The position numbers were made by a program, and so were the translations under genes. The notes below the pieces were generated by a model. It was not told the origin of the DNA and did not search any database. It saw only the letters and a list, made by a program, of their open reading frames with translations. Below are positions 47,989 to 55,697 of a stretch of 64,000 nucleotides of DNA, in pieces. Numbering within the stretch: the stretch's first letter is position 1; every line of letters begins with the position of its first letter. Location: the NCBI RefSeq assembly GCF_027924525.1, contig NZ_AP027040.1, positions 186,001-250,000 of the forward strand, written 5' to 3'. The DNA is from Aurantimicrobium sp. INA4 (lineage in GTDB: Bacteria > Actinomycetota > Actinomycetes > Actinomycetales > Microbacteriaceae).

Positions 47989-49352
47989 TAGCCACTACCA
48001 ATGGACGAATCAGCACTTAACCATTCAGACAATTCAAGTACATCCTGAGCTCTGAAATATGCAACATCCCCGTGCGCATGTTCTTCAACTTCAGCTAAGA
48101 ATCCCTCATGTCCGCCCCCATCAATGGGGTCTTCTGACGTCCCCTTGACATAGGTGATAAGAATCTTGGCAGCTCTGGGCGGAGACTTTTTCCTAATCAC
48201 ACGACCCATGCGTTGAATCATTTGGCGTTTGCTTTTGCTTGCGGCAATCACGATTGCAATTTCAGCTTCTGGAACATCGATACCTTCATCGAGGATTCGA
48301 GGAGTGCAAATGACTTTGAGCTTTCCAGAGCCGAATTCCTTGAGACGAGCTTCTCTTTCTAGATGTTTATCATCACCTGTCAATGGCATCGCAGTGGTTG
48401 CTTGTGAGGCAATCCAAGCTAGCCTTCTAGCGCTTTCTTTGGTCTCGGTGAAAATCAATGTTCCGCTGGATTTATCGAGAGAATCTCGAATGCCAACCAG
48501 GAAACCTTCTTTACCAGAGGCCTCAGCCATAATGCTTCGACGATGTGCGAATCCCTCAACATATTGACGGCAGAAATAAGACTCTGTGTCACGTGAGTGG
48601 TCTTTAATCTTTGTTTGCACTTGAGCAAAGAACTCTGGCCAGTCATCTGGATAGAAGCAATTCTTAACTAGATAGCGCTTTGCCTTTCGACATTTTTCTG
48701 TTTCGAGGTCGTACTCATGTTTTTCATGAGGCGTGAACTCTGTAGCTACTAATGCCAGATTGAAAGGTGCAACCACGTCATCTCGAAGTGCGGGGCCGTA
48801 GCCATAGTTATAGATGACCCCGTCAAAAAATGGGTTTAAGTATTTCTCAACACCATCATCTTGCTGTCTTTCATAAGTGCCAGAGAGCGCGAGCCTGCGG
48901 TTGTAGCTGCTATTGAGGGCAAAGCTGAACTGAGATGATCCATATCTGTGTGCTTCGTCTGCTACGAGCAAAGCCAAGCTCTTAGGTTTTGGCTGATTCT
49001 TGCAAGCAGTTTGAACTGTACTTACTAGGACGTTGTAAGAGTTGAAGTCGTCGTGCCTGCCCCCGGTGAGTTTGCCAACACGAGCCCTGGGAAGAGCCTT
49101 TTCCAAATTGCGGTGCCATTGTTCTAGTAGCGCTGAGGTTGGAACTAAAACTAATGCGCAACCTCCCTCTGCAAGGACTTGTCTAATTGCGGCAACGCCA
49201 ACGAGAGATTTGCCTGTGCCAGTAATGGCTTCGACAACTCCTCGATTGCTATTTTCGCCCCAATGCCAAAGTGCTTCCTTTTGCCACTGTCGAAGCTCAG
49301 GGCCGACATAATCGCCATTTCGGCCAATATCTTCCCATTGATAAAGATCCAC
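47988..49352 (-). CDS. DEAD/DEAH-box superfamily 2 helicase
   Basis: A 454-residue SF2 helicase close to the XPB-like type: Walker A VEAITGTGKSLVGVAAIRQ, motif Ia VLVPTSALLEQW, motif II LLVADEAHRYG, motif III ALSGTYERQQ, and in the second lobe ICTPRILDEGIDVPEAEI and QMIQRMGRVIRKKSP. No nuclease or methylase domain is fused. The start is GTG at 49352 after a run of eight G. It is first in a two-gene unit with the membrane/HTH protein. A defence role is inferred from surroundings. Confidence 0.85.
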   Translation of the reverse strand: MDLYQWEDIGRNGDYVGPELRQWQKEALWHWGENSNRGVVEAITGTGKSLVGVAAIRQVLAEGGCALVLVPTSALLEQWHRNLEKALPRARVGKLTGGRHDDFNSYNVLVSTVQTACKNQPKPKSLALLVADEAHRYGSSQFSFALNSSYNRRLALSGTYERQQDDGVEKYLNPFFDGVIYNYGYGPALRDDVVAPFNLALVATEFTPHEKHEYDLETEKCRKAKRYLVKNCFYPDDWPEFFAQVQTKIKDHSRDTESYFCRQYVEGFAHRRSIMAEASGKEGFLVGIRDSLDKSSGTLIFTETKESARRLAWIASQATTAMPLTGDDKHLEREARLKEFGSGKLKVICTPRILDEGIDVPEAEIAIVIAASKSKRQMIQRMGRVIRKKSPPRAAKILITYVKGTSEDPIDGGGHEGFLAEVEEHAHGDVAYFRAQDVLELSEWLSADSSIGSG

Positions 49353-49425
49353 TATTCCCCCCCCGCGTGTAATTCAGATTACTGATTACTTGAGTGTCTT
49401 TCGAAGAGATAACGGAAAGAATTTT

Positions 49426-49899
49426 CTATGCAGCCAAACTAAAGTCTTCTGCTGAATAGAGCTGAACATCATTACAAGCTGATTGAAGAATCAAGCTCAC
49501 AAAAACTGCACGTGCAAAAACCTTGACCTTGACTCCTAAATTCTGAAGTGCCTCAGCGGCTTCTGCGAAGAAATGATCTCCCGATGCGATGACAACTTGG
49601 TCATAGCGCTTCTCCACGTTCTCTTCATAAGCGATCTCTAGAAGTGCACGGTCAGCACCGTCGTGACCTGGTAACCACACGGTTCGAGCTCCTGGCCACC
49701 CGAATGCTGACTCGAGCAGGTTTTGTGAGCTGCTCGATGCGACAACAATGTGTGCATCAGCAGGGACATTGTTTGCTTCTAGATAGAAGGCCCGAAAGCG
49801 AGCAATGTCTGATGCTTTAACTTGGCTTGTACCGAGTTCGTTCTCTATATCGATGAGGTGTAGTTCGCGGTTGGCAGTGTTGAAGTGGCGAATGTTCAT
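49426..49899 (-). CDS. NYN/PIN-like domain protein
   Basis: A 157-residue protein that resembles the NYN (PIN-fold) RNase group: REHLHLIDIENELG-type first strand with Asp-Glu, GHDGADRALLEIA, and IASGDHFFAEAAEALQNLGV with the conserved Asp. The four acidic positions expected for metal binding can be matched, but this rests on pattern reading only. ATG at 49899 follows GGAGGGGAAT. It is a single gene on the minus strand. Confidence 0.68.
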   Translation of the reverse strand: MNIRHFNTANRELHLIDIENELGTSQVKASDIARFRAFYLEANNVPADAHIVVASSSSQNLLESAFGWPGARTVWLPGHDGADRALLEIAYEENVEKRYDQVVIASGDHFFAEAAEALQNLGVKVKVFARAVFVSLILQSACNDVQLYSAEDFSLAA

Positions 49900-50003
49900 C
49901 TGGATTCCCCTCCGGTTGCTGTGGTGACATCAACCTATTGGTACCCACGGACATTCTCAGAAGTTCTCATTTTGTTTTTCACAATTGGGACCACTGGCAA
50001 TTT

Positions 50004-50615
50004 TTATTCTTCAGGAAGACCCTGTGGCCCGAATACTTTGTATCCCTTATTCGAAAGATACGTTCCCCATTTCGTTTCTTCATCATGTGCATCATAAGTT
50101 GAAAAATACGAGATACTTGTTGGTTCTAATTTGGCCAATCTTCTTTTGAAGTGTTTCTTTACTTTAGTCGAGGCCAAGTAACCAGATCGATGTTGGGCAA
50201 TACGATCTTCTGGATTTCGAGACGTAACTCCTACATAGATTGGGACTCTGTTGTCCTTAACCCAAGCCTCTCTCTTCAACTCGACAACATAAATTGAGTA
50301 GGGAATTTTGGGATCCGGATTTATGCAGTATCCCTGGGCAGCAAGCTTCTTGCAGAAACTGTCTTTTGCTGATGCAAGCGTTCGCGAATCCTGATACCAA
50401 CCAATGGGGGATAAATCTTCGCGGAGCTTGATTGCATGCTTTGCATATTTTCGGCGAGAGGTAATCAACTCATTGAAAATTCTTGGGTCTTTCCGTCGGA
50501 GCGATGTGGTTGTTACAAAAACGTTTGGTTTTGTTCGTCTCCGCCTTGGAACAACATCTCCCAATTCAAAAACAATAATTCGGTGGCGAGAATCAAGTTT
50601 CTTTGTTTCTTTCAT
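50004..50615 (-). CDS. GIY-YIG-like nuclease domain protein
   Basis: A 203-residue protein with a basic N-terminal half (RRRRTKPNVFV, ELITSRRKYAKHAIKL) and a C-terminal half like a GIY-YIG domain: SIYVVELKREAW for the GIY strand, VPIYVGVTSRNPEDRIAQH for the YIG strand with the following Arg and His. The canonical GIY/YIG triplets are altered, so activity is uncertain. Start ATG 50615 after GGGGA. Confidence 0.6.
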   Translation of the reverse strand: MKETKKLDSRHRIIVFELGDVVPRRRRTKPNVFVTTTSLRRKDPRIFNELITSRRKYAKHAIKLREDLSPIGWYQDSRTLASAKDSFCKKLAAQGYCINPDPKIPYSIYVVELKREAWVKDNRVPIYVGVTSRNPEDRIAQHRSGYLASTKVKKHFKRRLAKLEPTSISYFSTYDAHDEETKWGTYLSNKGYKVFGPQGLPEE

Positions 50616-50667
50616 TGTCCCCAGATCGATAGATAGCTGAATGCTTACTTGAAGAAAAGAATATGAC

Positions 50668-51234
50668 TCAGTTTGATCTCACAGTCGAAACTATTCCTAG
50701 GTTCCCACGATCCATCTCCCCAGGCCGCTTGTGAATCACAATTGTCTTCACCCACATCGGGTGAACCTTCTTCAATACTTCAATAGGAATGACCAAGGGC
50801 TCTCGCCAGAGCTGGGGATCTTTGAGTCCTCGAGCTTGCAGCCAACCTCCTGAGCCATCAAGAACAGTGGCAAACTCAGGACTGTCTTCTTGGATTTGTT
50901 GAACCAAGCCTTTGAAGATCTTGGCCTGAGCTGTGCGGGCCTTGTTCCAGAGGGCATAACTTGCTTTATCTTTTCCTCGGCTGGGCCAGCCCTTAGCTTC
51001 CATCATGTCTTGAGCTGCCAGCATTTCTGGAAGTATCTGGTCTGCCTCGAAGAGGATCTCGGTTCGAGAGCCTCGCATTCTTTGTTCCATAGGAACTGCC
51101 ACTGCCTCGGCAATGATCGAGGGCGATTCAAAGCGACGAGTGAGTACTTTGCCAGGATTGATTCTCCAGCCGGTGCTCACGCCAAAGGTGAAGTCTTTGA
51201 GTCCATATAGTTCTTCATCTGACCACACAGTCAT
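50668..51234 (-). CDS. Unknown soluble protein
   Basis: A 188-residue protein with no family I recognise. It has a Trp/Tyr-rich N-terminus (WSDEELYGLKDFTFG), a central amphipathic helix pair (ILPEMLAAQDMMEAKGW, ARTAQAKIFKGLVQQIQ) and a basic C-terminus. Start ATG 51234 follows a strong AAGGAGG. It is the last of three close minus-strand genes (50.7-52.4 kb), 28 bases after the previous stop. Confidence 0.7.
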   Translation of the reverse strand: MTVWSDEELYGLKDFTFGVSTGWRINPGKVLTRRFESPSIIAEAVAVPMEQRMRGSRTEILFEADQILPEMLAAQDMMEAKGWPSRGKDKASYALWNKARTAQAKIFKGLVQQIQEDSPEFATVLDGSGGWLQARGLKDPQLWREPLVIPIEVLKKVHPMWVKTIVIHKRPGEMDRGNLGIVSTVRSN

Positions 51235-51262
51235 GTGTTTGCCTCCTTCTTTGGATGAATAG

Positions 51263-51625
51263 TTAGCTGTAACCGGATTCCCACTCGTAGAGGGTCACCG
51301 TGATGGCGGCGTCATCCCACGCGCCATTTCGTATTTGTGCCGTCATGGCTTCAATATCTTCCTTGAATCTCCACAGCTCTGAGCCATAGCTTTGGATCTG
51401 TTCTCGGTTGAGATCCACAAACTGCTTGAGTGTGAGATTGGCTACCCAGTCGGTGTAACCAGGAAGATCTACCCGGGTGAACAGATCATGTCCCTTGACG
51501 TTTCGTGGAGTCCACCACCAGAGCTCGGTGGAGAAGAGAGTTTTCTGCTTGCTGTCTTTCACTACGAGTGCTGTTCCCAACGCAGGCATCTCTTTGCTCC
51601 CCTCAACTCCTCCTACTTTTACCAT
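51263..51625 (-). CDS. Unknown small protein with hairpin-flanked start
   Basis: A 120-residue protein (126 if read from ATG 51643) that I do not recognise. The core is beta-rich with aromatic clusters (LFSTELWWWTPRNVKGHDLF) and a C-terminal helix/strand (LWRFKEDIEAMTAQI, AAITVTLYEWESGY). ATG at 51643 lies in the loop of a perfect 15-bp hairpin; ATG at 51625 lies directly after it. The purine-rich GGAGAGG site is on the other side of the hairpin, so 51625 is preferred. The next gene starts 28 bases on. Confidence 0.62.
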   Translation of the reverse strand: MVKVGGVEGSKEMPALGTALVVKDSKQKTLFSTELWWWTPRNVKGHDLFTRVDLPGYTDWVANLTLKQFVDLNREQIQSYGSELWRFKEDIEAMTAQIRNGAWDDAAITVTLYEWESGYS

Positions 51626-51688
51626 GGCACCACCCACTGACATTTCAGTGGGTGGTGCCTCTCCTCACTGGGCTATCCAGTGAGGAGA
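51626..51688 (-). promoter_or_regulatory. Two adjacent perfect hairpins at a gene junction
   Basis: Hairpin A: 15 bp (51626-51640 with 51645-51659), 4-base loop. Hairpin B: 12 bp (51660-51671 with 51677-51688), 5-base loop. B is built from the last codons and stop of the upstream gene. A sits between a GGAGAGG ribosome site and ATG 51625 of the next gene. Neither is followed by a T run on either strand, so termination is unlikely; a role in translation start or coupling is inferred. Confidence 0.65.
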
Positions 51689-52402
51689 AAGTAGTTCTTC
51701 AGTGAGAGCTAGTGGCTCTTCTCCTGCCCGATAACGGGCTAACCAGTTCGTCCACTGCTGGGCATTGAGTCGGACATATTCTTTGTTGAGGTTGCCCCAG
51801 GTGGTAGTTATCATGGTGTTCCTTTGGCCACGCTTGTGGAACTTCCTCACCTGAGTGTTGAGCTCAATGAACTCTTCTGGAGTGAATCCTGCAGCTCTGA
51901 ACTCGAGTGCAAGATCAATCCAGCCCTTGCTGTTGGTTATGCCTGTTTGTTTGGCGTGCCTGTCATGCAGCCCCATGACGGTGGCACCTAAGAACATGGG
52001 CGGGAACTGCAGCGTTGCTGCAGTCCACGCTCTGCGTTCTTCATCAGTGCAGTCACCCCAGGGGTCTTCTGCGGGTGTTGTGTTCTCTGGGGTGTTGCTG
52101 GCGAGTGTGCCTTTCTGGAGCAGCCATTCATAGGCAGTGACACCCAGGTCGTCCCAGTATCGGGCAACAGCAACCCACTGCCTATTCATGACGATGCCAT
52201 CTCGGTGAAGAAGCTGAGTGTTCTGGAGCTTGCCCATGACAGTCAGATCAGTGGGTGGGTTATCCAGCAGAGCATTACTCCACTGAATGCGTTCACGTGG
52301 GGGGATGGGTCCCCAGAGTTCTTCCCGCAGGAGGCGAAGCTCTCGGCTAATCGGTTCTTTCTCCTGCCAGGTGGTGCTGGGGATCTTTTCTGGTGCAGAC
52401 AT
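51665..52402 (-). CDS. Unknown protein with two ~60-residue internal repeats
   Basis: A 245-residue protein of unknown family. Two segments align with each other: residues ~37-97 (ERIQWSNALLDNPP, GIVMNRQWVAVARYWDDLGV) and ~118-180 (ERRAWTAATLQFPP, GITNSKGWIDLALEFRAAGF). They share ER..W..A.L..PP, a GI and a W...A....G.T..E pattern. Start ATG 52402 follows AAGGAGG; the frame is open 15 codons further but without a site. It is the first gene of a three-gene minus-strand set. Confidence 0.68.
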   Translation of the reverse strand: MSAPEKIPSTTWQEKEPISRELRLLREELWGPIPPRERIQWSNALLDNPPTDLTVMGKLQNTQLLHRDGIVMNRQWVAVARYWDDLGVTAYEWLLQKGTLASNTPENTTPAEDPWGDCTDEERRAWTAATLQFPPMFLGATVMGLHDRHAKQTGITNSKGWIDLALEFRAAGFTPEEFIELNTQVRKFHKRGQRNTMITTTWGNLNKEYVRLNAQQWTNWLARYRAGEEPLALTEELLSPHWIAQ

Positions 52403-52453
52403 AGGTGCCTCCTTGGTGTTGTGGAGGCAGAGGTTGCTGCACTCCATTGACTT

Positions 52454-52477
52454 ATATGAGCGCGGATGCGCTCATAT
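52454..52477. other. Hairpin in the leader of the internal-repeat gene
   Basis: ATATGAGCGC at 52454-52463 pairs perfectly with GCGCTCATAT at 52468-52477 around a GGAT (minus: ATCC) loop, about 50 bases upstream of the start at 52402. It may be an operator or a leader stem. The remaining gap up to 52690 shows nothing else I can name. Confidence 0.45.
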
Positions 52478-52690
52478 CTGTTCTTCCCCTAGGGCACCCC
52501 ACTCAATGGTTGGGGGTTGCCGGATAGCTAGCTAGGTACTTGGCGCTATCGCTCTGGAACGTTGTACCGAGTATGACACGAGCCGCAGACATTTGAGGTT
52601 TGGGGTGGGTGCCGTACGTTGCAACCTAACGGCGTGACTTTGTACTAAAAGCCCAACAGTCGAACAGGGAAAAACACCTAGACTTCGAAT

Positions 52691-53734
52691 ATGAGTCCTC
52701 GTGGTTTTAGACGTTTATGTGCTGTGGGGGCAGCATTATTTTCTGCATTATTTGTTGTGGTTTTTGGTGGGGTTGTTCCAGCTCATGCCGCTCCTGCAAA
52801 TCAGATGCAGCTCGAGTTTGCTACTTCGGGGATGTACGAAAACATCAGCGTTACTCTCGGCGGCGAATTGAACAATGTTGTTATCAACTGGGGTGACTTA
52901 GATAGTGATCCAGGCACGACTGATGTGATTCAAAATGTGACAAACCAGGGACCAGGTTCTGGCGATGTCACATTGACCCAAACGGTTGATTTTGGTGGGA
53001 CCTATGTTGTTTCCATCACCGCAACAAAGTTGGAACGTTTTGGTAAATGCCTAGGTGGTTCCGACACAACTCTCACCAAAGTATTGAGCTGGGGAGACTT
53101 TGGCATGACGAGTTTGCGCTGTGGTTTTGATCACCGCAGTGAACTCAGACAAGTTCCGGCAACTCTTCCTGCCACGGTGACGGATCTCAGTAATGCATTT
53201 TCATATGCAAATGGATTCAACCAAGACATCAGCGGATGGAACACCAGCAACGTCACCAACATGTCACACATGTTTGAGTCCGCTGTGAGCTTCAATAGGT
53301 CACTTTCTACTTGGAACATTTCAAACGTCACAAATATGACTGACATGTTCAAAAAGGTTGGGTTCTATTCAATGTCGAATGAGAACTACTCCAGCACACT
53401 CGTTGGATGGGGTTCGCAGAGTGTGCAGCCGAATGTGAACCTTGGTGCAATCTCGACCCAAGCGGTCACTTGTGACGCAGTGAATGCCCGAGCCACATTA
53501 TTAGGAAGTCCGAACAACTGGACTATTTCTGATGTTGCGCCAACCATTTCTTGCCCAACAAATAACAATCAGAACAACAACCAAAACAACTCTGGTTCTT
53601 CTGGTGCTGTCGCTGCAGAGCTTGCTCAAACGGGTTCTCCGGTAAACGGATACTCCGAGTTCGCATGGCTCCTGGTTATCGTGGGCACACTCGTCCTGGT
53701 ATCACCAAGGGTGCTCAAGAGATTTAATCAGTAG
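52691..53734 (+). CDS. BspA/DUF285-repeat surface protein with LAxTG sorting signal
   Basis: A 347-residue secreted protein. The signal peptide spans residues ~1-33 (ends VPAHAAP). The middle has repeats of the DUF285 type (GFNQDISGWNTSNVTNMSHM, WNISNVTNMTDMF). A Gln/Asn-rich linker follows, then the C-terminal wall-sorting signal: LAQTG, a hydrophobic helix (FAWLLVIVGTLVLVS) and a basic tail (RVLKRF). LAxTG is the motif of class E sortases in Actinobacteria, so the protein is expected on the cell wall. Such repeats often bind partners at the surface. Confidence 0.85.
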   Translation: MSPRGFRRLCAVGAALFSALFVVVFGGVVPAHAAPANQMQLEFATSGMYENISVTLGGELNNVVINWGDLDSDPGTTDVIQNVTNQGPGSGDVTLTQTVDFGGTYVVSITATKLERFGKCLGGSDTTLTKVLSWGDFGMTSLRCGFDHRSELRQVPATLPATVTDLSNAFSYANGFNQDISGWNTSNVTNMSHMFESAVSFNRSLSTWNISNVTNMTDMFKKVGFYSMSNENYSSTLVGWGSQSVQPNVNLGAISTQAVTCDAVNARATLLGSPNNWTISDVAPTISCPTNNNQNNNQNNSGSSGAVAAELAQTGSPVNGYSEFAWLLVIVGTLVLVSPRVLKRFNQ

Positions 53735-53741
53735 AGGTGCT

Positions 53742-54404
53742 TCAACATCCCGGCACTTGATCCCGATCAGCAATAGCCCTTTGCAGTGCGTCACGTGCTC
53801 GGGTGAACTCTGACTGGTTGTCAGCTATGCGTTGGCGTTCGAACGCTATCTCTTCATTCGAATCCACGCGCCACACATAGGGTGTTCCATCGGGATTCCA
53901 TTGGAATACTTCAATGGGCCTATAGGGAGAAGCTAGGAGTTCTTCGAGGTGTGCAGTGTTACTGGCTATCCAGCCTTCTACGCTGGTCACGTAGTTCTGT
54001 GCTTGATCAACAGCAGCCTGCTTGGTGGCACGAATGTTGTTGTAGTAGGTCTGTTCTTCCGGGGTATAGGGGCAGGGTTCAGCTGTGGTGATGAACCCCG
54101 TGCTGGGGCTTGACCCTGCCTGGGCATCGGGTGTGCTGCCTGATGTCCCTGGTGTTGATCCTGGATCAGCACTGCCGTTGGCAGTGCTGGATTGTGGATC
54201 CAGCACTGTGGTCAGTTCTTGTGACTCGCTTGTGGCTTCGGTGTTGCTTGAGGTGCTGGTTGTGGTGGTGGGGTCGTCGTTGTTGTTCAGAGCAATAGCT
54301 CCACTGACCCCACCACCGACCAGCACGATGGCTGCGATGAACAGTCCATAAACCTCGGCGCGCGATGCACGCCCTCCTGTGAACTTCTTGGTGTGTGTTT
54401 TCAT
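53742..54404 (-). CDS. Membrane-anchored coiled-coil protein
   Basis: A 220-residue protein: basic N-terminus, one membrane helix (residues ~18-42, YGLFIAAIVLVGGG), a long Thr/Ser/Gly/Pro linker (45-110), then a helical C-terminal domain with Cys at both ends (EPCPYTPEE, DQVPGC) that could form a disulphide. ATG at 54404 follows GGAGGG; the open frame reaches further upstream only as the antisense of the next gene. It converges with the BspA-like gene, 7 bases apart. Unknown function. Confidence 0.75.
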   Translation of the reverse strand: MKTHTKKFTGGRASRAEVYGLFIAAIVLVGGGVSGAIALNNNDDPTTTTSTSSNTEATSESQELTTVLDPQSSTANGSADPGSTPGTSGSTPDAQAGSSPSTGFITTAEPCPYTPEEQTYYNNIRATKQAAVDQAQNYVTSVEGWIASNTAHLEELLASPYRPIEVFQWNPDGTPYVWRVDSNEEIAFERQRIADNQSEFTRARDALQRAIADRDQVPGC

Positions 54405-54506
54405 GTGTTTCCCTCCTGGTGTGACTGTAGGAGGGGGTACGGACATTCCTCCACAACTAGATGCCAAGCAACTTGTCCACATCCTGGTTATTGGGCCATT
54501 GTTCTG

Positions 54507-54530
54507 CGCCACTGTCTTCCTACAGTGGCG
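54507..54530 (+). other. Hairpin directly before the first EndoU gene
   Basis: CGCCACTGT at 54507-54515 pairs with ACAGTGGCG at 54522-54530, 9 bp, 6-base loop, ending 3 bases before the ATG at 54534. It takes the place where a ribosome binding site would be expected. It is absent in front of the second EndoU copy. Confidence 0.55.
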
Positions 54531-54533
54531 TGC

Positions 54534-54920
54534 ATGGTTTTCGAATCTTTTGCGCATGTTCCTGTTACGGAGGAACTCCTTCGGCACGTGTGGGAGGGGG
54601 CAGTAGATCCCACCAAAGGTGGGCATCGTCATGGGTTAGGGCGAGAAGGAAAAACCGAGTTTCCTCAGGATTGGGATCTTGCCATGGTGGAACAAGCCAT
54701 ACACGCAGTATTGGAACATCCACAGAGCATCCGCGTTAGAGGAAGCGAGGTCAGTTGCCTCAGAGTAGTGAGAGAAGTAATGGTCAAAGTTATTCTCAGA
54801 TCAAACGCCCAAGGCCTATTTATTCACTCCGTTTATCCAGTTTGTGGTGAAGGTGTTGTCACAAACTTCTACGGCAAAGCTGTTTCGGTGCCTCTCGATT
54901 TATCAAAATTGGAGTTTTAG
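54534..54920 (+). CDS. EndoU-type nuclease toxin domain (copy 1)
   Basis: A 128-residue protein that is almost entirely an EndoU domain as found at the C-terminal end of polymorphic and contact-dependent toxins: ELLRHVWEG (His18), KGGHRHGLGREGKTEFPQDW (His31, Lys40), then VMVKVILRSNAQGLFIHSVYPV, all at the expected spacing. EndoU enzymes cut RNA (tRNA in known bacterial toxins). There is no delivery domain, signal peptide or clear ribosome binding site. It overlaps no gene; a putative immunity gene starts 1 base after its stop. Second copy at 56206. Confidence 0.78.
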   Translation: MVFESFAHVPVTEELLRHVWEGAVDPTKGGHRHGLGREGKTEFPQDWDLAMVEQAIHAVLEHPQSIRVRGSEVSCLRVVREVMVKVILRSNAQGLFIHSVYPVCGEGVVTNFYGKAVSVPLDLSKLEF

Positions 54921-54921
54921 A

Positions 54922-55206
54922 ATGTTGATTATGGACAACAGCGAATTCGTTGCACGGGCGTTGCGGGATTATTTGAGACCTCTCGTAACTGAGAACGAAG
55001 TCCAGCACTTGGACACTTCAATTCAATGTGGTGAAGCAGATGCTGCAATTTTCAGTGGAATTAGCATTGCTCGCCACTTTGGTATTGCGCTTCCTCCCAT
55101 TTTTCGAGAGAAAATCATTGAATTAGGAGTCCTCCCCATGGGCATGGATGAGGCAATTCTTAAAGAGTTTGATGCTCTTCCCGCTTATTGGCAGGCCGCT
55201 TCCTAA
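54922..55206 (+). CDS. Putative immunity protein of EndoU copy 1
   Basis: A 94-residue helical, acidic protein. It shares with the gene at 56594 the N-terminal EFVA.AL.DYL pattern and the C-terminal EF..LPA...AA, with a diverged middle. It starts 1 base after the toxin-domain gene, with GGAG before it, as toxin-immunity pairs do. No characterised family recognised. Its stop overlaps the convergent gene at 55203 by 4 bases. ATG at 54931 is an alternative start. Confidence 0.6.
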   Translation: MLIMDNSEFVARALRDYLRPLVTENEVQHLDTSIQCGEADAAIFSGISIARHFGIALPPIFREKIIELGVLPMGMDEAILKEFDALPAYWQAAS

Positions 55207-55478
55207 TCCCGCTCTTCGTGGTTCCACTCGGCATCAGGAACAAACCCTGAACCGTATTGGGTCTCTGGATATCCCGTCATTGGTGAATACCCATGGGGGC
55301 CGTTGTAGTAGTCCCCATTGTTCATGCCATCAATGTCATCTGATGCTGGCGGGGTGTATCTGGTTGGGGTTTGTGTGGGGGAGCTCAAGAGCTTCCCAAT
55401 GCCCCGGATAAAGGCAATAAAGCCCCACCCAATAAGTCCCAGCCCAACAAGGAGCAGTACTCCTGCAATTGTTTCCAT
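55203..55478 (-). CDS. Small single-helix membrane protein
   Basis: A 91-residue protein with one N-terminal membrane helix (residues ~3-28, IAGVLLLVGLGLIGWGFIAFI). A Pro/Tyr/Gly/Asn-rich tail follows (TRYTPPASDD, PHGYSPMTGYPETQYG). ATG at 55478 follows GGGAGG. It lies between the two toxin/immunity pairs, convergent with the first. Function unknown. Confidence 0.7.
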   Translation of the reverse strand: METIAGVLLLVGLGLIGWGFIAFIRGIGKLLSSPTQTPTRYTPPASDDIDGMNNGDYYNGPHGYSPMTGYPETQYGSGFVPDAEWNHEERD

Positions 55479-55697
55479 GTGTTCCTCCCTCAATGAGTAG
55501 CACTGTAGAACCTGCCACGGACAGTGTGGTTTGTCCGCGTGGATTGGCAATGTCCGTGGCTGCTGTGATGCTCACTTTTTGTGACGGGGAATCGGCACGG
55601 GGGGCTCTGCTGAAACTGCCGGGGGAACCGTCACCAGTGAGGGGTGGTCACTGATCATCCCTCACTGTTCAAAAGCTTTGACCCTTCGCAGCTGCAC

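Noticed and set aside
54405..54632. Long N-terminal extension of the membrane coiled-coil gene up to 54632
   Set aside because: It is only the antisense frame of the EndoU gene; the GGAGGG site and basic-plus-helix N-terminus fix the start at 54404.
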